Origin: Desulfobacteraceae bacterium
Lineage (GTDB): Bacteria > Desulfobacterota > Desulfobacteria > Desulfobacterales > Desulfobacteraceae
NCBI GenBank assembly: GCA_003354055.1
Contig: PIVQ01000067.1
Location: 1-19,154, forward strand
DNA: 19,154 nucleotides
Reading direction: 5' to 3'
Position 1 is the stretch's first letter; every line of letters starts with the position of its first letter. Of this stretch, positions 14,392 to 19,154 are shown in pieces. Below the pieces are notes generated by a model. That model did not search any database. It saw only the letters and a list, made by a program, of their open reading frames with translations, and had not been told where the DNA came from. Both the position numbers and the translations under genes were made by a program.

Positions 14392-15558
14392 TCAAACAGT
14401 TCCGGACTGGTTATAAATCTTAACCGACAGGGTAATCTTGTACAGTACGGTTAAAATTAATAAACCTATGGCGGTAACCCCGGCGGAAATAACCAGTTCG
14501 TGAAGGCTTGGGACATATTCGGTGACATGGTGTAGGGGCGAAGGAACAAATCCGCCCGAGATCATGCCTAGCCCCTTGTCAATCCATGTCCCTACAAAAA
14601 CCAGAATACAGGAAAAGACCAGGAGGGTTTCATTTTTCCGGGTCTTGGGGATTAGCAGAAGGATCAGTCCGATCACCATGGCGACCACGGAGGTCCACAT
14701 AAAGGGGACCAGGGCGGATTTTCCATGTAGCCCTGCATAGAGGTATTTAATATGAGCCATGTGGGAGGGGATACCTGAATAGAATGCCACAAAGATCTCA
14801 CACCCCAGGAAAAACAGATTGGCTAAGAGGCCGTATGTCACGATCAGGGACAGGGTATGGATGGCCTCTTTTCCAGGGTCGAATTTGGTTGTTTTCCTGA
14901 GGAACATGGACAAAAGAATCAACAGGGCCGGGCCGGCGGCAAAGGCAGAGGCCAGGAACCTCGGGGCAAGAACCGCGGTGAGCCAGAATCCCCTGCCTGG
15001 CAGGCCGCAGTAGATAAAGGCGGTAACCGTATGGATGGAAAACGCCATGGGGATGGAAATCAGGATCATGGGCTTGGTCCAGAACGGGGGAGCGACTCCG
15101 CTCCGTTCTGCATCCAGGACCGTCCATCCGATGATAATGTTCAGGACAAGATAAATAAACAATACATTGCCGTCCCAGAAGAGCATGGACCAGGGGGTAG
15201 GATGTAAAAAGATATTCAGGGCCCGCATGGGCTGACCCAGATGGATGAGCAGGTATAAAAAGCACATGACAATGGAAGCCACGGCCAGAAATTCGCCAAG
15301 GATGGTAATCCGCCCGAATGCCTTGTAATCATGCAGGTAATAGGGCAAAACCAGCATGACGCCCCCGGCTGCCACCCCCACAAAATAGGTCATCTGGGCC
15401 GTATAGAACCCCCAGGACACATCCCTGCTCTGCCCTGTAACCATGAGACCGTTGATCAACTGATCCGCGTAAAAAACCCCGCCGATACCGATGACTGCAA
15501 CAAGCCCTGTAATCCAGATCCAATATGATTTACTCCCCTTTAAAGCAAGTTCAAGCAT
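14392..15558 (-). CDS. DsrP-like NrfD-family membrane quinol oxidoreductase subunit
   Basis: The 388-residue protein has about ten transmembrane helices and no cofactor motif, as in the NrfD/PsrC family. It matches what I know of DsrP of sulfate reducers strongly: SRDVSWGFYTAQ, VLPYYLHDYKAFGRITILGE, HLGQPMRALNIFLHPTPWS, SIHTVTAFIYCGLPGRGFW, APRFLASAFAAGPALLIL, KFDPGKEAIHTL and DKGLGMISGGFVPSPL. DsrP is the menaquinol-reacting membrane subunit of the DsrMKJOP complex, which links the membrane quinone pool to dissimilatory sulfite reduction. The rest of that complex is not in the window; no DsrO-like iron-sulfur partner is adjacent, so this may be an orphan paralogue. GGGGAG lies about 7 nt before the ATG. 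Twelve-bp direct repeats about 100-150 bp upstream may be a regulator site. Confidence 0.85.
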   Translation of the reverse strand: MLELALKGSKSYWIWITGLVAVIGIGGVFYADQLINGLMVTGQSRDVSWGFYTAQMTYFVGVAAGGVMLVLPYYLHDYKAFGRITILGEFLAVASIVMCFLYLLIHLGQPMRALNIFLHPTPWSMLFWDGNVLFIYLVLNIIIGWTVLDAERSGVAPPFWTKPMILISIPMAFSIHTVTAFIYCGLPGRGFWLTAVLAPRFLASAFAAGPALLILLSMFLRKTTKFDPGKEAIHTLSLIVTYGLLANLFFLGCEIFVAFYSGIPSHMAHIKYLYAGLHGKSALVPFMWTSVVAMVIGLILLLIPKTRKNETLLVFSCILVFVGTWIDKGLGMISGGFVPSPLHHVTEYVPSLHELVISAGVTAIGLLILTVLYKITLSVKIYNQSGTV

Positions 15559-15731
15559 TTCATTCTCCCCTTTTACCGGAATCTTAAGCCCGGATCGCTA
15601 TATCAGAATCAATGAACAAAAAAGTTCTGTCACTGGTATAAACTTCAGGAGTAAATTTTGAGTAAATCAGCGAATAAATCGACGAGTAAATCGACGAGTA
15701 AATCAGGGAAAAACAACGGGACAGTAAAAAT
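15559..15731 (-). promoter_or_regulatory. Upstream region of the DsrP-like gene
   Basis: This 173-bp gap between the regulator stop and the DsrP-like start holds the 12-bp direct repeats (15660-15707), an AT-rich stretch and the ribosome site. I found no convincing sigma70 promoter by eye. Its position makes it the natural target of the adjacent regulator. Confidence 0.4.
15649..15707. repeat. 12-bp direct repeats upstream of the DsrP-like gene
   Basis: Four head-to-tail units, GAGTAAATCAGC, GAATAAATCGAC, GAGTAAATCGAC and GAGTAAATCAGG, occupy 15660-15707; a partial fifth (GAGTAAATTTT) begins at 15649. The common core is GAGTAAATC at 12-bp spacing, slightly more than one helical turn, as expected for sites bound by a multimeric regulator. 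Confidence 0.85.
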
Positions 15732-18700
15732 TCAGATGCTGACCAATTTTTCAAATAAATCTGCCAGGCGAGAATCAACGGGACAATCCATGATACGCAT
15801 TTTTTCCTGATAGGTCTGAAAAGTTTCGGCAACATCCGAAGAGCGTCCTACTGCACCGTAGAGCTGCATCATTTTTTCATAGGCGCTTTCATCAAAGGGA
15901 TCAATACTTAAAATTTTTCTGCCGGATTCAATGGCAGCGGCATAGTCGTTCTGTGATTCATAATGGGAAAGTATGGCCCACAGGTTACAAAGATGACTTG
16001 CCTGCAGGGATTCTCTGATGGGGATACACCACTCTTCATAAGGATCCTCAGCCAGGAAAGGTCCGGCATAGCATTGCTCTGCCGCAAGCCGGGAAGAGAG
16101 TCCGGTCGAAGGGTCCTCTTTTTCAAGGGACTCGGCGGTATGCAGATGATTCAGAAAGATTTGAACATCGCTTGTGCTTAGCCCGTGTTGAGCAGACGGG
16201 TCCGACGGGCCAAGACAATAGGTATCTTTTTTTCGTCTGATATAGGCAGACGGGGCCTTTGGCGGGAGGTCCGGTTCAAGCAGGCGTCTCAGGCTGCTCA
16301 TGGCCATGTTGAACCGTTTACCGGTTTTCCGGATATCCTGCTCAGGCCACAAGAGTTCGATAAGAACCTCTCTTGGAACAAACCCGGATTTGGGATGGGC
16401 AGCAAGATATTTGAATATGGTCAGGGCTTTTATACTCTTACACGTGGACAGGTCAAGCGCCTTACCGTTGATGAGAATAGAAAATTGTCCCAGCATGTTC
16501 ACGGACATCTGACCGGGTTGACGTACCGGATACGGATCGAACCCGCTGAAACCATTTTTTTCCTTCTCAAGATACCTGCTGTACTGCTTCTTCTCCGAAA
16601 GACTAAGGGCCAGATCAAAATATTGCCCAGCCTCTTTATTCCGGTTCAAACCAGCCAGCGCCTTTGCAGACAACAGATAATTTTCAAACAGATGGAAAGC
16701 TGTCTGACCCAGACGGGGCCGGGCTTGATCCAGAAAGGTCATTGCCGCGGAATAGTCTTTCTCCAGAATCAGTACCCGGGCCATGCTGTTTTCAAGAAGC
16801 CCGCGGGTCAGTGTCAGTTCATGACTTTTAATTATGTCAAAGGCATCGTTTAAATACACCTTGGCCGATGTGGTATCCTGCCTTGCCATGCAGACCCGTG
16901 ACATAATTTCCCAGGCATTGGCAAGGCCCCATCTGTTTCCCGGGGCCTCAAACAACGCGATCCCCAGGTCTATGAAATCAATGGCAGCATCAAACTTATC
17001 CAGACCCAGATAATTTTCAGCACCGGCCAGGAAAATCCATCCTTTTTTACTATCCCCCAAGGCCATTTTTTCGCAAACAGCAATTCCTTTGAGGGCAAAT
17101 TCAAGCCCACTTTGAAATTCAAACTCCCTTGAGTTAGTAGCGGCATATTGATAATACACCAGCGGCAAACAGGCATCCACACCAATAGCATTTGCGTCTT
17201 TCAGCAATTTCCTGTTCACATCCCTGGAAAGAGAGAAATCCCCCCGGATGTAGTGATAGTAGGTTTCCGACGTCCGTATCAATACCATTGCTACCTGGCC
17301 TTCAAACTCAGGATAATCTAAAATCACCTGCTTGGCCTCTCCGGTATAAACCCGGGCTGTTTCAAATTCCCCAAGCACCGAAGATAAAAAAATCAGATAG
17401 GTCATGACAATCACATAGGTAGTAGATTGTTCATCAACCTTCTCACGGACCTGCTCCATCAACAGCTTGGCCTCTTTGACATGGCCGGTAAAATAATAGA
17501 GGGATCCCAGGTCAACCATGCACTTGAGTTCATCATCCACGGCGTTTTGACTGCGACACAACGGAAGGGCGGTCTTGAGTTTTTCCATGGCCTTGCCCGG
17601 CCGGCCGTAATAGGACAGCAACTGGGCCTGAAAATAGAGCAAACGTGGCCTCTTTTTCTTTATCTCATCAGGGATATTTTTGATGCATTGCTCCACAAAG
17701 AGAAGATTTCCCTGAAGTAAAAACTTGATTTCATGGGCCTCAATCATCCGGACTGCAGCCTCAAAATCACCTGCCTGGATGGTGTGATCCAGGGCGTCAA
17801 AGGTATTTTCCGCTTCCAGTGCAGCAGCTATTTTCCGGTGAAACTCCCGGACCTGGTCGATGGAGAACTGCTGGTGCAGCTTCACGGACAAAAAATCCTT
17901 GAGCAGATGGTGGAAATAAAAGACATCCGCCCCCTCATGGGCCGGAAAGACCAGAAGATGCTCCTTTACAAGCAGATCGAGCACCTCCCGGGCATTGGAA
18001 ATTGAAAAAATGTCTTCACATTTTTTAACGTCAATTTCCGGCAGCAGGTTGATTTTGAGCATGAATTCTCTGATCTCTTCTGGCTGGGTATCAAAGAAAT
18101 TCTCTTCCAGATATGAAAACACATGGCGCTGGCTTCCGCGGAATGCCGCCAGCTGGTGGTTCATTTCCTCGGGGGATTTATCCTTTAAGGCATACTTTAA
18201 CAGCACCAGGCTGGCTGCCCAGCCCCCTGTTTTCTCCAAAATTTCTCCGATGTTTTCCTCTGTCACGGGAAGGGTGTTGAGCACTGCGTAAAACGCCTGG
18301 GTCTCATCCTGTGTAAATGCAAGATCTCTTTCATTGATCTCCACAAGTAGGTCTCCGGCCCTGAGTTTAGACAACTTCAAGGGGACCTCCTTCCGGGTCA
18401 GGAGAATCACCTGGATATTGACGGGCAGAATGTCCAGCAGATATTCCACAGCCCGGCGGAGGTCAAGGCTTGTATCCACCAGGTGAAAATCGTCCAGGAC
18501 CAAAAATATCCGCTCTTTGGCCACCTGCTCCAGACGGGCGGCAAACGCATTCAAACGCAACTTTAACAGAAGACTCCCGCCCCCCTCCCAGTTCTGTTCC
18601 AGAGGTCCGGGGTGTACGGGGAATGCCACCGTTGGAAATTTCAGGGAAAAGGCAAGCTCAAGATAATCCATGAACACACCGAAATCCTTGTCCAGCTCGT

Positions 18701-18893
18701 CCAGCCTGTACCAGATCACTTGATCTTTTCCCGGAAGGGCATCCGCCGCCAGGGTGGTCTTGCCGAAGCCGGCACTTGCGGTTATTGTGACCAAGCGCTT
18801 GTTGTCGGTATTTTCAAAAAGACGATGGAGCCGTTCTCTGGGAAGGGTGTTCGCTAATCTGGGAATCCGGAGTTTTGATTTGAGGAGCGCCAT
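15732..18893 (-). CDS. MalT-like STAND ATPase with SARP-type winged helix and BTAD domain
   Basis: The 1053-residue regulator begins LLKSKLRIPRL, the usual opening of MalT-type proteins. Domains: STAND NTPase (about 1-340; Walker A ASAGFGKTTL at 39-48, Walker B FLVLDDFH at 130-137, LLTRKEVPL sensor region near 164-172, HHLLKDFL at 328-335), a TPR-rich helical region (about 360-770), a winged-helix DNA-binding domain of the OmpR/SARP type (about 797-896, MLGQFSILING to IRRKKDTYCL) and a bacterial transcriptional activator domain (about 907-1050). MalT itself has a LuxR helix-turn-helix instead. Such proteins oligomerise on binding an inducer with ATP and activate transcription at direct repeats. 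An AAGGA site precedes the ATG by about 10 nt. The DsrP-like gene and the 12-bp repeats lie just downstream, so it may control that gene; the inducer is unknown. Confidence 0.88.
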   Translation of the reverse strand: MALLKSKLRIPRLANTLPRERLHRLFENTDNKRLVTITASAGFGKTTLAADALPGKDQVIWYRLDELDKDFGVFMDYLELAFSLKFPTVAFPVHPGPLEQNWEGGGSLLLKLRLNAFAARLEQVAKERIFLVLDDFHLVDTSLDLRRAVEYLLDILPVNIQVILLTRKEVPLKLSKLRAGDLLVEINERDLAFTQDETQAFYAVLNTLPVTEENIGEILEKTGGWAASLVLLKYALKDKSPEEMNHQLAAFRGSQRHVFSYLEENFFDTQPEEIREFMLKINLLPEIDVKKCEDIFSISNAREVLDLLVKEHLLVFPAHEGADVFYFHHLLKDFLSVKLHQQFSIDQVREFHRKIAAALEAENTFDALDHTIQAGDFEAAVRMIEAHEIKFLLQGNLLFVEQCIKNIPDEIKKKRPRLLYFQAQLLSYYGRPGKAMEKLKTALPLCRSQNAVDDELKCMVDLGSLYYFTGHVKEAKLLMEQVREKVDEQSTTYVIVMTYLIFLSSVLGEFETARVYTGEAKQVILDYPEFEGQVAMVLIRTSETYYHYIRGDFSLSRDVNRKLLKDANAIGVDACLPLVYYQYAATNSREFEFQSGLEFALKGIAVCEKMALGDSKKGWIFLAGAENYLGLDKFDAAIDFIDLGIALFEAPGNRWGLANAWEIMSRVCMARQDTTSAKVYLNDAFDIIKSHELTLTRGLLENSMARVLILEKDYSAAMTFLDQARPRLGQTAFHLFENYLLSAKALAGLNRNKEAGQYFDLALSLSEKKQYSRYLEKEKNGFSGFDPYPVRQPGQMSVNMLGQFSILINGKALDLSTCKSIKALTIFKYLAAHPKSGFVPREVLIELLWPEQDIRKTGKRFNMAMSSLRRLLEPDLPPKAPSAYIRRKKDTYCLGPSDPSAQHGLSTSDVQIFLNHLHTAESLEKEDPSTGLSSRLAAEQCYAGPFLAEDPYEEWCIPIRESLQASHLCNLWAILSHYESQNDYAAAIESGRKILSIDPFDESAYEKMMQLYGAVGRSSDVAETFQTYQEKMRIMDCPVDSRLADLFEKLVSI

Positions 18894-18937
18894 GAGAGGG
18901 TATCCTTAAGAAAGAGTATTAACGCTGCCTGCGCATC

Positions 18938-19154
18938 CTATTTTTTCGCCAGGATGAGTTCAATTTTCGAGGGAGTAATATTGGCAATCTGGATTCTATT
19001 ATTTGGAAGATTCAGGTTGCCTGTGGATATGGGGTATTCCGATGGTCCGGCAATTGCCTGAGACAAATCCAGAACCGCGCTCGCATTGGTTGGATTCAAG
19101 AGACTTACATCCTTTCTCAACCCCCTGCAGGTAACCATTATCTTAGGGTCAACA
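18938..19154 (-). CDS. C-terminal end of a YbbR/CdaR-like protein (cut by window edge)
   Basis: The frame stays open to the right edge, so this is the last ~71 codons of a longer gene. The visible part reads as one YbbR domain end: a strand V-T-C-R-G-L, a turn with ASAVLDLSQAI, a P-E/Y-P-I strand, the NLNLPNN segment and a closing strand IANITPSKIELIL. YbbR-domain proteins (CdaR) are membrane-anchored regulators of the diadenylate cyclase CdaA and are often encoded next to cdaA and glmM, which would lie beyond this window. The MalT-like gene begins 44 bp downstream on the same strand. The assignment depends on one partial domain. Confidence 0.55.
   Translation of the reverse strand, partial: VDPKIMVTCRGLRKDVSLLNPTNASAVLDLSQAIAGPSEYPISTGNLNLPNNRIQIANITPSKIELILAKK

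Noticed and set aside
14798..15265. 155-codon open frame (-) inside the DsrP-like gene
   Set aside because: It is an alternative frame of a clearly conserved membrane protein, rich in Pro, His and Ser, as expected of a shifted frame.
15660..15707. Short direct repeats as a CRISPR-like array
   Set aside because: The units are contiguous with no spacers, only 12 bp long, and no cas gene is present.
16185..16853. 222-codon open frame (+) opposite the MalT-like gene
   Set aside because: It is antisense to the winged-helix and TPR part of a well-supported gene and has no ribosome site.

Overview
The window looks like a chromosome segment of a Gram-negative anaerobe, most likely a sulfate-reducing deltaproteobacterium (Desulfobacterota, Desulfobacterales-like). 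The main clue is a membrane protein that closely matches DsrP/NrfD quinol oxidoreductase subunits, together with a TolC-type outer-membrane protein, signal-peptide-bearing periplasmic proteins and roughly 45-50% GC. No rRNA, tRNA, CRISPR array, transposase or phage gene was recognised.

Layout. (1) 34-576 (-): DUF697-type membrane protein with a repetitive coiled-coil N-terminus. (2) 711-858 and 11362-11468: two nearly identical MITE-like elements in opposite orientation, bracketing about 10.5 kb. (3) Inside that bracket, a leftward set: ABC_sub_bind-type substrate-binding protein (SBP1), a truncated copy of a small Cys protein, an AT-rich pair (glycosyltransferase and TolC-like protein), the intact Cys-rich membrane-anchored protein, an SPFH/prohibitin protein and a 58-residue membrane protein. 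A rightward, tightly overlapping set diverges from it: sensor-like membrane protein, a sensor-MFS fusion, and a second substrate-binding protein (SBP2) paralogous to SBP1. (4) 11464-12072 (-): GNAT acyltransferase, convergent with SBP2. (5) 12715-14319 (+): secreted M19-type dipeptidase, convergent across a strong hairpin terminator with (6) 14392-15558 (-): orphan DsrP-like protein. (7) 15732-18893 (-): very large MalT-like STAND ATPase with a SARP-type winged helix and BTAD domain; 12-bp direct repeats lie between it and the dsrP-like gene. (8) 18938-19154 (-): the C-terminal end of a YbbR/CdaR-like protein, cut by the window edge.

Reading. The bracketed 10.5 kb is the unusual part. It carries two solute-binding proteins with no ABC permease or ATPase, two sensor-type membrane proteins with no kinase or cyclase output (one fused to an MFS transporter), and envelope proteins (TolC-like, SPFH, Cys-rich). 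I infer a ligand-sensing and envelope response unit rather than a classical ABC importer. The AT-rich TolC/glycosyltransferase pair appears to be a later insertion, because it lies exactly between a broken and an intact copy of the Cys-protein gene start. All family assignments come from reading motifs; nothing was searched.
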